The position numbers were made by a program, and so were the translations under genes. A DNA stretch of 64,000 nt, taken from Flavobacteriaceae bacterium (GTDB taxonomy: Bacteria; Bacteroidota; Bacteroidia; Flavobacteriales; Flavobacteriaceae). Positions 32,594 to 40,885 of this stretch are shown piece after piece. Position 1 is the stretch's first letter. Each line of letters starts with the position of its first letter. Under the pieces are notes generated by a model, which saw only the letters and a list, made by a program, of their open reading frames with translations, searched no databases and had not been told where the DNA came from. The stretch lies in NCBI GenBank assembly GCA_029248885.1, contig JAQWIL010000005.1, positions 124,001-188,000 on the forward strand. Direction: 5' to 3'.

Positions 32594-33592
32594 TTATCGT
32601 ATCTGATGCATAATGATTTCCTTGAATCGGTCTTCATCTGACAAAAAACGGACTGATATCGGCAAGTAATGCACTTCCTTTAAGTAAGGATCCAAACGGA
32701 CATAGTCCTTTTCAGTGGTAAGGATCGGCAGTCCCGAAGATAATATGATTTGACAATCCGAAGCTGAAAAGGAATGGTGATCTCCAAACTCCAGATGCTT
32801 ATACTTTGTGCCGAGTTGATCGAGATAGCTTGTTAATGGTTTGGCACTGGCAATTCCAGTGACCAATACGAATGGATTTTGAACAAAAGATTTAAGTTCC
32901 ATTTGGGAAGCACCATATACATTCGTATCATATTGAATGCTTGTAAAAAAGAGATTTTGATTGGGATCCAACGCCAACTGATCGGTGTAATCTTCTCGCT
33001 CTTTTTTGGAGAGTGATTCTGGGCATTTGGTAACCACCACGAGATCTGCACGTTTTTTACCATGAGCGGATTCTCGCAAATTTCCAGCGGGTAAAACACA
33101 ATCCCGAAACCAAGGCGTTTCAAAGGGTGTCAAAAGAATTTGAAAAGACGGTTTAAGCTGTCGGTGCTGAAAGCCATCATCAAGAAAAATGGCATCCAGT
33201 TGAGGTGACTTTTGCAGTAAACCTCGAATGCCTTCTGGGCGGTTTTTGCAAACCGCAAATTGAACCTTCGGAAACTTTTGAAACAACAGAAAGGATTCGT
33301 CGCCCAAACTTTCGATTGACAAGGATGCATCCGCAATCAAAAAACCAGATGATTTGCGTTTGTATCCACGACTTAATACGGCCAATGAAAAACGATCTGA
33401 AAAATGATGGAGCAAATACGCAATCATCGGCGTTTTACCGCTACCCCCAGTGATGAGATTCCCAACTACGATAGTTGGAACATCAAACTGACTCTGACGC
33501 AACCATTGCTTGTCAAAAGCTGCATTGCGAACACGCGTCACAACGTCATATAGTAAACTGAGCGGAAACAAAGACTTCCTCAGAAGATTCAT
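32594..33592 (-). CDS. lpxK: Tetraacyldisaccharide 4'-kinase
   Basis: Membrane-associated kinase phosphorylating the lipid A precursor at the 4' position. The 332-residue protein carries the Walker A NLITGGSGKTPMIAYLL (about residues 42-58), ILSRGYKRKSSGF-like (VLSRGYKRKSSGF), IFLDDGFQHRQL with the catalytic Asp-Asp pair, and LPAGNLRES. It implies lipopolysaccharide synthesis in this organism. A TAATTTTG box lies 4 nt upstream of the ATG. Diverges from the Nif3-like gene. Confidence 0.95.
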   Translation of the reverse strand: MNLLRKSLFPLSLLYDVVTRVRNAAFDKQWLRQSQFDVPTIVVGNLITGGSGKTPMIAYLLHHFSDRFSLAVLSRGYKRKSSGFLIADASLSIESLGDESFLLFQKFPKVQFAVCKNRPEGIRGLLQKSPQLDAIFLDDGFQHRQLKPSFQILLTPFETPWFRDCVLPAGNLRESAHGKKRADLVVVTKCPESLSKKEREDYTDQLALDPNQNLFFTSIQYDTNVYGASQMELKSFVQNPFVLVTGIASAKPLTSYLDQLGTKYKHLEFGDHHSFSASDCQIILSSGLPILTTEKDYVRLDPYLKEVHYLPISVRFLSDEDRFKEIIMHQIR

Positions 33593-33596
33593 AAAA

Positions 33597-33604
33597 CAAA
33601 ATTA
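33597..33604 (-). promoter_or_regulatory. lpxK -7 box
   Basis: TAATTTTG on the minus strand, full consensus, ends 4 nt (TTTT) before the lpxK ATG; the opposite nif3 box lies 7 bp away. Confidence 0.5.
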
Positions 33605-33611
33605 TAACATT

Positions 33612-33619
33612 TATATTTG
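33612..33619 (+). promoter_or_regulatory. Nif3-like gene -7 box
   Basis: TATATTTG, full consensus, ending 8 nt before the ATG at 33628. Confidence 0.5.
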
Positions 33620-33627
33620 GGTTCGAT

Positions 33628-34722
33628 ATGAAGATTCATCAGATTACACAGATTCTTGAAACATGGGCACCCCTCCACTATGCTGAGGATTTTGACAATG
33701 TGGGGTTACTTGTTGGAAATCCAAATGATGAGGCCAGTGGTGTTCTCGTAACCCATGATTGTTTGGAAGAAGTGGTTGATGAAGCCATTGAGAGAAATTG
33801 CAATCTCATTGTTTGTTTTCATCCGATTCTATTTAAAGGAATCAAAAGATTTACGGGAAACTCTCACGTGGTGAGAGCTGTTCGAAAAGCAATCAAAAAC
33901 GATGTGGCCATCTACGCCATTCATACCGCTTTGGACAATCAGGCGCATGGCGTTAGCTTTGGGTTGAGCCAAGCATTGGGACTCATCAACACCTCTATAC
34001 TTTTGCCAAAAGAGAATACGCTAAAGAAATTGAATTTTTATGTTCCCCAAGCACAAGCAGAGCAAGTTCGAAATGCCCTGTTTGCTGCTGGTGCCGGAAA
34101 GCTGGGTAATTACGATGAGTGTAGTTTTTCTTCGGACGGGCAAGGGAGTTTTCGTCCATCGCAAAACAGTACGCCTTATGTCGGTAAAAAAGGGGAACGA
34201 CATATCGAGGACGAGCTACAAATTCAAATGGTATTTCAAAAACACCTAACGTCCCAAATCATCGAAGCACTACTGTCGAGCCATCCTTATGAGGAAGTTG
34301 CTTACGAAATCTCTTCCTTAGCAAATTCCAATCAAAATTTGGGAATGGGAATGATCGGGTTTTTACCGAAAAGTATGAAGCCTGATGGTTTTTTGGATTT
34401 TGTCAAAAAAACCCTCGGAACCCCTACGCTACGCCATAGTCATTTGGGAACAAACACCATAGATCGCGTGGCTGTACTCGGAGGATCTGGGAGCTTTGCG
34501 ATTCAAGCTGCGAAAAGTAAAAAAGCAGATGCCTATATCACCGCAGATCTGAAATATCACGATTTTTATGAAGGAAATCAAAGTTTCTTACTTGTGGACG
34601 CTGGGCATTATGAAACAGAGCAGCACACAAAAAAAATAATCCTTAACTATCTTACAGAAAAAATGCCTAATTTTGCCATTCTTTTATCGGAAGTAGATAC
34701 GAATCCAATAAAATATCTGTAA
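33628..34722 (+). CDS. Nif3-like dinuclear metal centre protein
   Basis: A 364-residue YbgI/NIF3 family protein. The two halves of the metal site are seen: an N-terminal part with WAPLHYAEDFDNVGLLVG, VCFHPILFKGIK and YAIHTALDNQAHGV, and a C-terminal part with YITADLKYHDFYEG and LVDAGHYETEQ. Between them lies the extra PII-like domain (about residues 130-230) of the longer, bacterial form. Family members form hexameric rings and may hydrolyse GTP cyclohydrolase-like or folate substrates; function unsettled. The next gene starts 2 bp later. Confidence 0.92.
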   Translation: MKIHQITQILETWAPLHYAEDFDNVGLLVGNPNDEASGVLVTHDCLEEVVDEAIERNCNLIVCFHPILFKGIKRFTGNSHVVRAVRKAIKNDVAIYAIHTALDNQAHGVSFGLSQALGLINTSILLPKENTLKKLNFYVPQAQAEQVRNALFAAGAGKLGNYDECSFSSDGQGSFRPSQNSTPYVGKKGERHIEDELQIQMVFQKHLTSQIIEALLSSHPYEEVAYEISSLANSNQNLGMGMIGFLPKSMKPDGFLDFVKKTLGTPTLRHSHLGTNTIDRVAVLGGSGSFAIQAAKSKKADAYITADLKYHDFYEGNQSFLLVDAGHYETEQHTKKIILNYLTEKMPNFAILLSEVDTNPIKYL

Positions 34723-34724
34723 GC

Positions 34725-35501
34725 ATGGCAAAAAAAACTGAGATTTCTGTAGAAGAGCGTCTGCGGGCGCTATATGATTTACAACTTATCGACGCACAAA
34801 TTGACAAAATTCGAAGCGTTCGTGGTGAACTCCCTCTTGAAGTAGAGGATTTAGAAGACGATGTCGCTGGACTAACCAAACGTGTTGAAAATACCAATAC
34901 AGAAATCAAGGCCTATGACGATGAGATAAAGGTCAAAAAAAATGCCATTGAAACCTCAAAAGGGTTGATCAAAAAATACGGTGAGCAACAAGAGAATGTT
35001 CGCAACAACCGCGCTTATGAATCTTTAAATAAGGAAATTGAGTATCAACAGCTGGAAATTCAACTTGCCGATAAGCACATTAATCAACTCAAAGAATTGA
35101 TCGAAAAAAAGAAAGAAGAGTTGGCACAAGCAGAGGAGAAACTCGGAGAAAGAGAAAACCACCTCAAACACAAAAAAGAAGAACTCGACACCATCTTAGC
35201 AGAAACCCAAAAAGAAGAGGACTTGCTTCTCAAAAAATCAACAGAATTTGAAAAGAAAGTAGAAGAGCGTTTGGTCGCTGCCTACAAAAGAATACGCTCT
35301 TCCGTTCGAAACGGTTTGGCCGTAGTACCCATTGAGCGCGGTGCTTCAGCGGGTTCTTTCTTTACCATTCCACCACAGGTGCAGCTTGAAATCGCCTCTC
35401 GGAAAAAAATCATTACCGATGAGCATAGCGGACGTATCCTTGTCGATGCAGAGCTTGCCCAAGAAGAGCAAGAAAAAATACAAGCATTATTTAGCTCGTA
35501 A
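34725..35501 (+). CDS. Coiled-coil 'zinc ribbon' protein without zinc cysteines
   Basis: A 258-residue protein of the C4-type zinc-ribbon/CT398 family: a long antiparallel coiled coil (about residues 30-185, rich in E, K, L) followed by a C-terminal SFFTIPPQVQLEIASRKKII...SGRILVD ribbon. In the family the ribbon reads CxxC...CxxCGRILVD; here the four positions are Ser, Ser, Asp and Ser (ASAGSFFT, TDEHSGRI), so zinc cannot bind. Many related proteins are thought to act in envelope or secretion assembly. Tightly linked (2 bp) to the Nif3-like gene. Confidence 0.85.
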   Translation: MAKKTEISVEERLRALYDLQLIDAQIDKIRSVRGELPLEVEDLEDDVAGLTKRVENTNTEIKAYDDEIKVKKNAIETSKGLIKKYGEQQENVRNNRAYESLNKEIEYQQLEIQLADKHINQLKELIEKKKEELAQAEEKLGERENHLKHKKEELDTILAETQKEEDLLLKKSTEFEKKVEERLVAAYKRIRSSVRNGLAVVPIERGASAGSFFTIPPQVQLEIASRKKIITDEHSGRILVDAELAQEEQEKIQALFSS

Positions 35502-35520
35502 ATCAATTTCGTTTATTGTT

Positions 35521-35554
35521 TTTGTAACAAAACCCAAGGTTTTTGTTAATTTTG
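35521..35554 (+). promoter_or_regulatory. pckA promoter
   Basis: TTTG at 35521-35524, a 22-bp spacer and TAATTTTG at 35547-35554. A hairpin AACAAAACC-caa-GGTTTTTGTT lies in the spacer (35526-35547) and may end the upstream operon. The start codon follows 35 nt later. Confidence 0.55.
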
Positions 35555-35589
35555 ATAGTTCAATCATTGTCTAGCTATGTTAGACTAAA

Positions 35590-37200
35590 ATGCTTTATAT
35601 GTCAACCCCCCAACCTTTACAGATTTGGCCAAACCACGACCAAATCATATCAGCTTATTATCAATTAAGTGCTGATGAACTCACCAAAAAAACAGTCGAA
35701 AACAAACAAGGGACAATCAGTGATACGGGTGCGCTCGTTGTGCATACAGGGAAATTCACAGGCCGTTCTCCAAAAGATCGGTATCTGGTCAAAGACAAAA
35801 TGACCTCTGATCGGGTTTGGTGGGGAGATATCAATATTCCATTCTCACCCCAAGACTTTGACTCTCTGTATAAAAAAATGATGACATCGCTGGCAAACAA
35901 AATACTGTATGCAAGAGATGTGTTTGTAGGAGCCGACAAACGATACCGTATTGGCGTACGAATCTTCAATGAGAGCCCTTGGGCCAATCTTTTTGTGCGC
36001 AATATGTTTATTCAACCCAACGCTGAGGAATTGAAAAATATTCAGCACGACTGGCTTGTACTCAACATTCCCAGTTTTCAGGCCGAACCAAAAATTGACC
36101 ACACAAGACAGTCCAACTTTACCATTGTCAACTTTTCCAAAAAGGTCATCCTTATTGGTGGTAGTGGATATACTGGGGAAATCAAAAAGTCTATTTTTTC
36201 TGTGCTGAATTTCACTTTGCCCACGACAGAAAATGTATTGCCCATGCACTGCTCTGCCAATGTGGACGCTGATGGAACTACTGCTTTATTTTTTGGGCTT
36301 TCTGGAACCGGAAAAACAACCCTTTCCGCAGATGCAAAGCGACGATTGATTGGGGACGATGAGCACGGTTGGACTCCAGACAACAAGGTTTTTAATTTTG
36401 AAGGAGGTTGCTATGCCAAGGTCGTCGATTTATCACGACAAAAAGAGCCCGATATTTTTGATGCGATCAAAAAAGGTGCTTTACTTGAAAATGTCATCAT
36501 AGACCAAGACGGGGGTGTTGATTATCGCGATACCACCATCACACAAAACACACGAGTTAGTTATCCCTTACATCATATTCGCAATACCGCAACTCCATCT
36601 ATCGGAGAGCAAACCAAGCATATCTTTTTCTTAACGGCTGATGCCTTTGGCGTACTTCCTCCGATTACCATGCTAAATCCCGATCAAGCCGCCTATCATT
36701 TTATCTCTGGGTACACCGCTAAAATTGGCGGAACAGAAGAGGGGATTCAAAAACCACAACCCTCTTTTTCCGCTTGCTTTGGCGCACCATTTATGCCCCT
36801 TCACCCTGGCACTTATGCGAGTCTTTTGGCAAAAAAAATTGAAGAAAACGAGATTTCTGTTTGGCTCATCAATACGGGATGGACTGGTGGTCCGTATGGC
36901 GTTGGGCATCGCATTCTTTTGCAACATACCCGAGCGATGATTGAGGCTGCCCGAACAGGTCTTCTCAATCCAAACTACAACTATACAGACTATCATGTCC
37001 ACTCTGTTTTTGGCATTGCTCAACCCAGGTCATGCCCTGGAGTCCCTGATTCGATTTTAAGTCCTCGCCAGACTTGGAATGACGATGAGGCATTTTACAA
37101 GCAAGCGCATAAGCTCGCAAGAGCTTTTCACAGCAATTTTAAGCAATTTGAAGACAATGTATCAAAGGAGATTTTAAGTGGTGCTCCTCACTTTAGGTAA
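35590..37200 (+). CDS. pckA: Phosphoenolpyruvate carboxykinase (ATP)
   Basis: Converts oxaloacetate to PEP with ATP for gluconeogenesis. The 536-residue protein shows the substrate Arg motif FTGRSPKDRYLVKD, the kinase-1a GLSGTGKTTLS, the metal/kinase-2 motif IGDDEHGW, NFEGGCYAKVVDL and the C-terminal adenine site around ENTRVSYPL. ATG 35590 is used; an ATG at 35599 is equally possible. Its stop overlaps the convergent acetoacetyl-CoA ligase stop by 8 bp. Confidence 0.96.
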   Translation: MLYMSTPQPLQIWPNHDQIISAYYQLSADELTKKTVENKQGTISDTGALVVHTGKFTGRSPKDRYLVKDKMTSDRVWWGDINIPFSPQDFDSLYKKMMTSLANKILYARDVFVGADKRYRIGVRIFNESPWANLFVRNMFIQPNAEELKNIQHDWLVLNIPSFQAEPKIDHTRQSNFTIVNFSKKVILIGGSGYTGEIKKSIFSVLNFTLPTTENVLPMHCSANVDADGTTALFFGLSGTGKTTLSADAKRRLIGDDEHGWTPDNKVFNFEGGCYAKVVDLSRQKEPDIFDAIKKGALLENVIIDQDGGVDYRDTTITQNTRVSYPLHHIRNTATPSIGEQTKHIFFLTADAFGVLPPITMLNPDQAAYHFISGYTAKIGGTEEGIQKPQPSFSACFGAPFMPLHPGTYASLLAKKIEENEISVWLINTGWTGGPYGVGHRILLQHTRAMIEAARTGLLNPNYNYTDYHVHSVFGIAQPRSCPGVPDSILSPRQTWNDDEAFYKQAHKLARAFHSNFKQFEDNVSKEILSGAPHFR

Positions 37201-39076
37201 AAGGGTTGCTTTTCGCATAGTCAACAAACCACTTTATCGAATCGGGGTTTCGTAAAGAATCTGTGCGCAATGCATCGGACTGCGATACACCCATCAATAA
37301 TCGTTTGATGGGAATTTCAACTTTTTTTCCGCTCAAAGTATATGGGATATCCGGAACACGAATGATGTGGTCAGGTACGTGTCGCGGAGAGCATAGCTCC
37401 CTGAGTTGAGCCCTGATTTCTTTTTCATTGATTTCTGCCTGTGCCACAACAAACAAAAGTAAATAATCCTGTTTGTCGTTGGTGAGATGAATTACAAGAC
37501 TGTCTTTAAGATTTTCGCAGGTATTTAGCGTATTGTAGATCTCTGCCGTTCCGATACGAACACCCTGTCGGTTTAGGGTGGCATCGGAGCGTCCATGAAT
37601 GACAAAGCTCCCTGTATCGTTTTCGGTCGCCCAATCACCGTGATTCCAAACTTGTGGATATACCCCATAGTAGCTTTCTTGCATCAAACGATTGTCTGAA
37701 TCCCCCCATAACCCAATCGGCATGGATAAAAATGGTTTTGACAGTACCAATTCACCCGCTTGATTGAGAATTTTATTACCATGTGTGTTCCATACTTCGA
37801 CTGGAGCGCCGAGCATTTTACATTGGATTTCTCCAGGTATGACTTTCATTTCAGGGTGACCTCCAACAAAAGCGGTACAAACGTCTGTTCCGCCACTTAA
37901 GGAAATCACCTGCGCATTGGGAAAGCGATGTTGTAATGATCGGCAAGTGTCGGCTGACATTGGAGAGCCAGTTGAACCAATCGTTTTGAGATCTTGAAAA
38001 TCGAGTGTTTCAATCCCTGAAAAAGTTCGGTCTGCATGGTACTGAAAATAAACTGCACCATGTCCAAAATGATTGATGTTTGCCGCATAGGCAAAATCCC
38101 ACAGTACAGAATCCTTAGGAGAGTTTGGTGCGCCATTGTAGAGGCAAAGCGTGGCACCACACAACAAACTCGACAAAGCATAATTCCACATCATCCATCC
38201 CGTGGTGGAATTCCAAAAATATCGATCCCCTTCGCAGACGTTTTGATGAATCGAGAGGGCCTTTTGATGCTCCAGAATCATCGCGCCTGTACCATGAACA
38301 ATCGCTTTTGGTTTTCCTGTTGTACCTGACGAAAACAAGACCCAAATCGGATCAGAAAATGATACTGGAGTAAGATGAAGTTCGTTGCCATTTGAATCGG
38401 TATCGTCAAAAGAATTGGATTCGCAGAGATCTATAAAACCACAGTTTTCCAGGCCCTCTTGCAAGGCAGCAACTCTTTTACTGATATCGAATTGTTTTTC
38501 TTTATACGTATATCGGGAGTGCACAAAAAGAACTTTGGGCTGTAATTGTGAAAAGCGATCATGGACGGCATCAAACCCGAAATCGGGAGAACAAGAAGAC
38601 CAAACTGCACCCAAACCATTGACAGCCAAAAAGGCAGCAATCGTTTCGGGAGCATTGACACAATAGGCAACAACACAATCTCCTTTTTGAACACCTAAGG
38701 CAAGAAGCTGTTGCTGGATGTGAACTGTTTTGTTTTGCAGAGCTTGCCAACTGATTTCAGTCAATGGATTGGATTCGCTTTGATAAATTAGAGCTGGTCG
38801 ATCATTTGAAAAATGACAAAAAACATGCTTTGCATAACTGATCTCTGCCCCCATAAACCAAGTGGTTTCCCAAGGGTTTTCAGAAAGATTCATTACTGAT
38901 GAACAGGGCTTGTCAAAAGAAATGGAAAAAAATCGGCAAATCGATTCCCAAAACGCAGCTTGATGGATTACACTCCAAGTGTGAAGTTCTTGATAATCGG
39001 AAAAAGAAAGTTGATTCTCCTCTTGTAGGAAGTGCAAGTATCGTTGGTAATTCGATAATTTGATTTTGGACATCAT
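37193..39076 (-). CDS. Acetoacetate--CoA ligase
   Basis: A 627-residue ANL-family adenylating enzyme, closest to acetoacetyl-CoA synthetases: an N-terminal AACS-type lead (WAVIHQAAFWESICRFF), the P-loop FSSGTTGKPKAIVHGTG, GWMMWNYAL, LSGGTDVC, YGVYPQVWNHGDW, GRSDATLNRQGVRIGTAEIY and the catalytic Lys in the PYTLSGKKVEIPIK end. Activates acetoacetate for sterol/PHB-like or ketone-body use. The start is taken at 39076 (ATG ATG, MMSKIKLSNYQ); the longer frame adds a non-conserved stretch. Confidence 0.9.
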   Translation of the reverse strand: MMSKIKLSNYQRYLHFLQEENQLSFSDYQELHTWSVIHQAAFWESICRFFSISFDKPCSSVMNLSENPWETTWFMGAEISYAKHVFCHFSNDRPALIYQSESNPLTEISWQALQNKTVHIQQQLLALGVQKGDCVVAYCVNAPETIAAFLAVNGLGAVWSSCSPDFGFDAVHDRFSQLQPKVLFVHSRYTYKEKQFDISKRVAALQEGLENCGFIDLCESNSFDDTDSNGNELHLTPVSFSDPIWVLFSSGTTGKPKAIVHGTGAMILEHQKALSIHQNVCEGDRYFWNSTTGWMMWNYALSSLLCGATLCLYNGAPNSPKDSVLWDFAYAANINHFGHGAVYFQYHADRTFSGIETLDFQDLKTIGSTGSPMSADTCRSLQHRFPNAQVISLSGGTDVCTAFVGGHPEMKVIPGEIQCKMLGAPVEVWNTHGNKILNQAGELVLSKPFLSMPIGLWGDSDNRLMQESYYGVYPQVWNHGDWATENDTGSFVIHGRSDATLNRQGVRIGTAEIYNTLNTCENLKDSLVIHLTNDKQDYLLLFVVAQAEINEKEIRAQLRELCSPRHVPDHIIRVPDIPYTLSGKKVEIPIKRLLMGVSQSDALRTDSLRNPDSIKWFVDYAKSNPFT

Positions 39077-39124
39077 GATGCCAATGTAAGAAAACATTTC
39101 TTTCTTCAAAACAAAGAAGTCCAA

Positions 39125-39361
39125 TGACTCTCACACAATCCTAGGTCCTCCACACCAGTTCAAAAAAGACTTTGCATTTGTGAACGTAGTCTTGGAATCG
39201 AAAATCGATAAATAGCACTCTCATCATCGTAACGTATAGGGGTTGTTTGTGTAAATATACAATAAATTTACATTAAGTTAACGTTAAATTAACATTTAAG
39301 ATTCGCTTACCTGAGGTTATTTCAGAGTTTGATACTTTGATTTTTGGAAGTTTATAAAAAT
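39125..39361. other. Gene-free AT-rich spacer before the acetoacetyl-CoA ligase
   Basis: No convincing gene or -7 box toward the ligase was found. It holds an inverted repeat TGTAAAT-n9-ATTTACA (39250-39272) and directly after it a run of TTAA units at 39273-39300 that includes the palindrome TTAACGTTAA (39278-39287). These might be regulator sites. Confidence 0.4.
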
Positions 39362-39369
39362 TTGGTAAG

Positions 39370-39394
39370 AAAAAACCCAATACGATGCATTGGG
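39370..39394 (-). terminator. Intrinsic terminator (minus strand)
   Basis: On the minus strand CCCAAT-gcatcgt-ATTGGG (39394-39376) followed by TTTTTT (39375-39370). It is the likely end of a transcript that comes from the tRNA-Val side. Confidence 0.65.
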
Positions 39395-39403
39395 ATGTGA
39401 TTG

Positions 39404-39456
39404 ATGTGGAAGCGAAGGGATTGATCTTCCCGTTTCGACCGCTCCTGCAAATGTAA
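39404..39456 (-). repeat. Hairpin with an echo of the tRNA-Val 3' end
   Basis: On the plus strand 39404-39422 reads ATGTGGAAGCGAAGGGATT, matching the tRNA-Val 3' region at 39558-39576 (ATGTGGGCGCGAAGGGATT) at 17 of 19 positions. The segment folds as GGAGCG...GGGA-agatcaa-TCCC-tt-CGCTTCC on the minus strand. It may be a partial tRNA duplicate, an old attachment-site half, or a small structured RNA ended by the terminator at 39370-39394. Not a full tRNA. Confidence 0.4.
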
Positions 39457-39491
39457 CTTCCTGTCCTTGCAGTCCAGTTGTTTTAAACAAC

Positions 39492-39523
39492 AAAGCGCAA
39501 TCAAGTAAAACTTGTTGCGCTTT
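39492..39523. terminator. Strong hairpin downstream of tRNA-Val
   Basis: AAAGCGCAA-t-CAAG (39492-39505), loop TAAAA, CTTGTTGCGCTTT (39511-39523): 13 pairs with one bulge. On the plus strand it runs into TTTTTTT; on the minus strand into TTTGTTGTTT. Likely bidirectional, ending the tRNA-Val transcript. Confidence 0.65.
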
Positions 39524-39561
39524 TTTTGTGTTAAAAACGTAACGAAGTTACGCTTGAATGT

Positions 39562-39635
39562 GGGCGCGAAGGGATTCGAACCCCTGACCCCTTGGGTGTA
39601 AACCAAGTGCTCTGAACCAACTGAGCTACGCGCCC
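39562..39635 (-). tRNA. tRNA-Val (anticodon TAC)
   Basis: A 74-nt cloverleaf on the minus strand. Acceptor GGGCGCG/CGCGCCC pairs fully, D-arm GCTC...GAGC is present, the anticodon arm is CTTGG-TTTACAC-CCAAG giving anticodon TAC, and the T-arm is AGGGG-TTCGAAT-CCCTT. CCA is not encoded (the genome continues CACA). It reads GUA codons and, by wobble, others. A good promoter lies immediately upstream. Confidence 0.95.
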
Positions 39636-39644
39636 TAGCGGTTG

Positions 39645-39674
39645 CAAATATAGTCTCTTTTTTTGAACAGCAAA
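39645..39674 (-). promoter_or_regulatory. tRNA-Val promoter
   Basis: Minus strand TTTG (39674-39671), an 18-bp spacer and TATATTTG (39652-39645), full -33/-7 consensus; the tRNA's first G lies 9 nt after the box. Confidence 0.75.
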
Positions 39675-39679
39675 GGGAT

Positions 39680-40885
39680 TTATATCACTTCTGCAACGAC
39701 AAATAAACTCCCACAAATAAGGATAATATCTGAGGGGGATGCCATCGTTTTTGCAGCATCTAAAGCATCTGAAACCGACCCATAGGGTTTGCCGTTAAAT
39801 CCCAAACGATTGGCTTCTGCAAACAACTGGTCAACTGCCTTCGCACGAACTACCTTGGGGCTACAAAAATAATATGTCGCATCCTTGGATAGGTGTTGTT
39901 GAACTTGTTCAAAGTCTTTATCCTCAACCATGCCAAAAACAATATGAAGTTGGGCATAGGTCATTGATTTCAGTTGATTCATAACAGCTGCAATTCCCGC
40001 TTCGTTATGCGCAACATCAGCAATCACCGTAGGAGAATCCGCTAAGATCTGCCACCGTCCCTGAAGACCTGTATTTTTTGCAACCGATAGTAAGCCTTCC
40101 TGCCTGTTTCTATCATCGATATCAAATTCTGAAAGGACTTGGAGAGCCATGCTTGCAGTGGCAAGATTTTCCTTCTGATAATCCCCGAGTAAATCTGTGG
40201 TGTAAACATTGGTTTGTTTTGCGAAATACACAGGAGAACCTAAAGATTTGGCTTTGTCAAGAATCACTTTTTGTACCGATTTTTCATTCTGACCCAGGAC
40301 AACAGGCACATTCTCTTTGATAATGCCTGCCTTTTCCCCAGCAATTGCTTCAATGGTGTTTCCCAAAAACTGTTGGTGATCCTTGCTAATATTGGTAATG
40401 ATAGATAAAATGGGGGTAATGATATTGGTGGCATCAAGTCGTCCGCCCAAGCCGACTTCAATAACAGCCATATCCACCTGCTCCTTGGCAAAAGAAGAAA
40501 ACGCCATGCCAACTGTCGCTTCAAAAAACGAATAGTTCCCAGCTTCAAGTGTATCTAAATGTTGATTGACAAAATCAACAACAATGTCTTTATCTATGGG
40601 TTGCCCATTGATTTTGATTCGCTCTCGAAAATCCTTTAAATGGGGAGAGGTATAAAGTCCGACTGTATATCCAGCAGTCTGAAGAACCGAAGCCAACATA
40701 TGCGCAGTAGAACCCTTGCCATTGGTGCCAGCAATATGGATGCACTTGAAGCTGCGATGGGGATTTCCCAACGCAGCACTCAAGCGATTCATTTGATCCA
40801 ATCCTAAACGCATGGCTGGCGCACCAACCCGTTGATACATGGGAAAGCGTTTGAACAACCAAGCGAGGGTTTGGTTGTAATTCAT
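39680..40885 (-). CDS. folC: Bifunctional folylpolyglutamate/dihydrofolate synthase
   Basis: A 401-residue Mur-ligase-type enzyme adding glutamate to folates (and to dihydropteroate). The ATP loop HIAGTNGKGSTAHML (about residues 50-64) is clear, with LYTSPHLKDFRERI, VIEVGLGGRLDATNI and the C-terminal ADVAHNEAGI. Starts with MNYNQTLAWLFKRFPMYQRVG as usual for the family. It directly follows nhaD (no gap between stop and start), so both are probably on one transcript. Confidence 0.94.
   Translation of the reverse strand: MNYNQTLAWLFKRFPMYQRVGAPAMRLGLDQMNRLSAALGNPHRSFKCIHIAGTNGKGSTAHMLASVLQTAGYTVGLYTSPHLKDFRERIKINGQPIDKDIVVDFVNQHLDTLEAGNYSFFEATVGMAFSSFAKEQVDMAVIEVGLGGRLDATNIITPILSIITNISKDHQQFLGNTIEAIAGEKAGIIKENVPVVLGQNEKSVQKVILDKAKSLGSPVYFAKQTNVYTTDLLGDYQKENLATASMALQVLSEFDIDDRNRQEGLLSVAKNTGLQGRWQILADSPTVIADVAHNEAGIAAVMNQLKSMTYAQLHIVFGMVEDKDFEQVQQHLSKDATYYFCSPKVVRAKAVDQLFAEANRLGFNGKPYGSVSDALDAAKTMASPSDIILICGSLFVVAEVI

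Noticed and set aside
39352-39606. Minus-strand ORF spanning the tRNA-Val region
   Set aside because: It runs through the tRNA gene and terminator hairpins and has no homologous motif.
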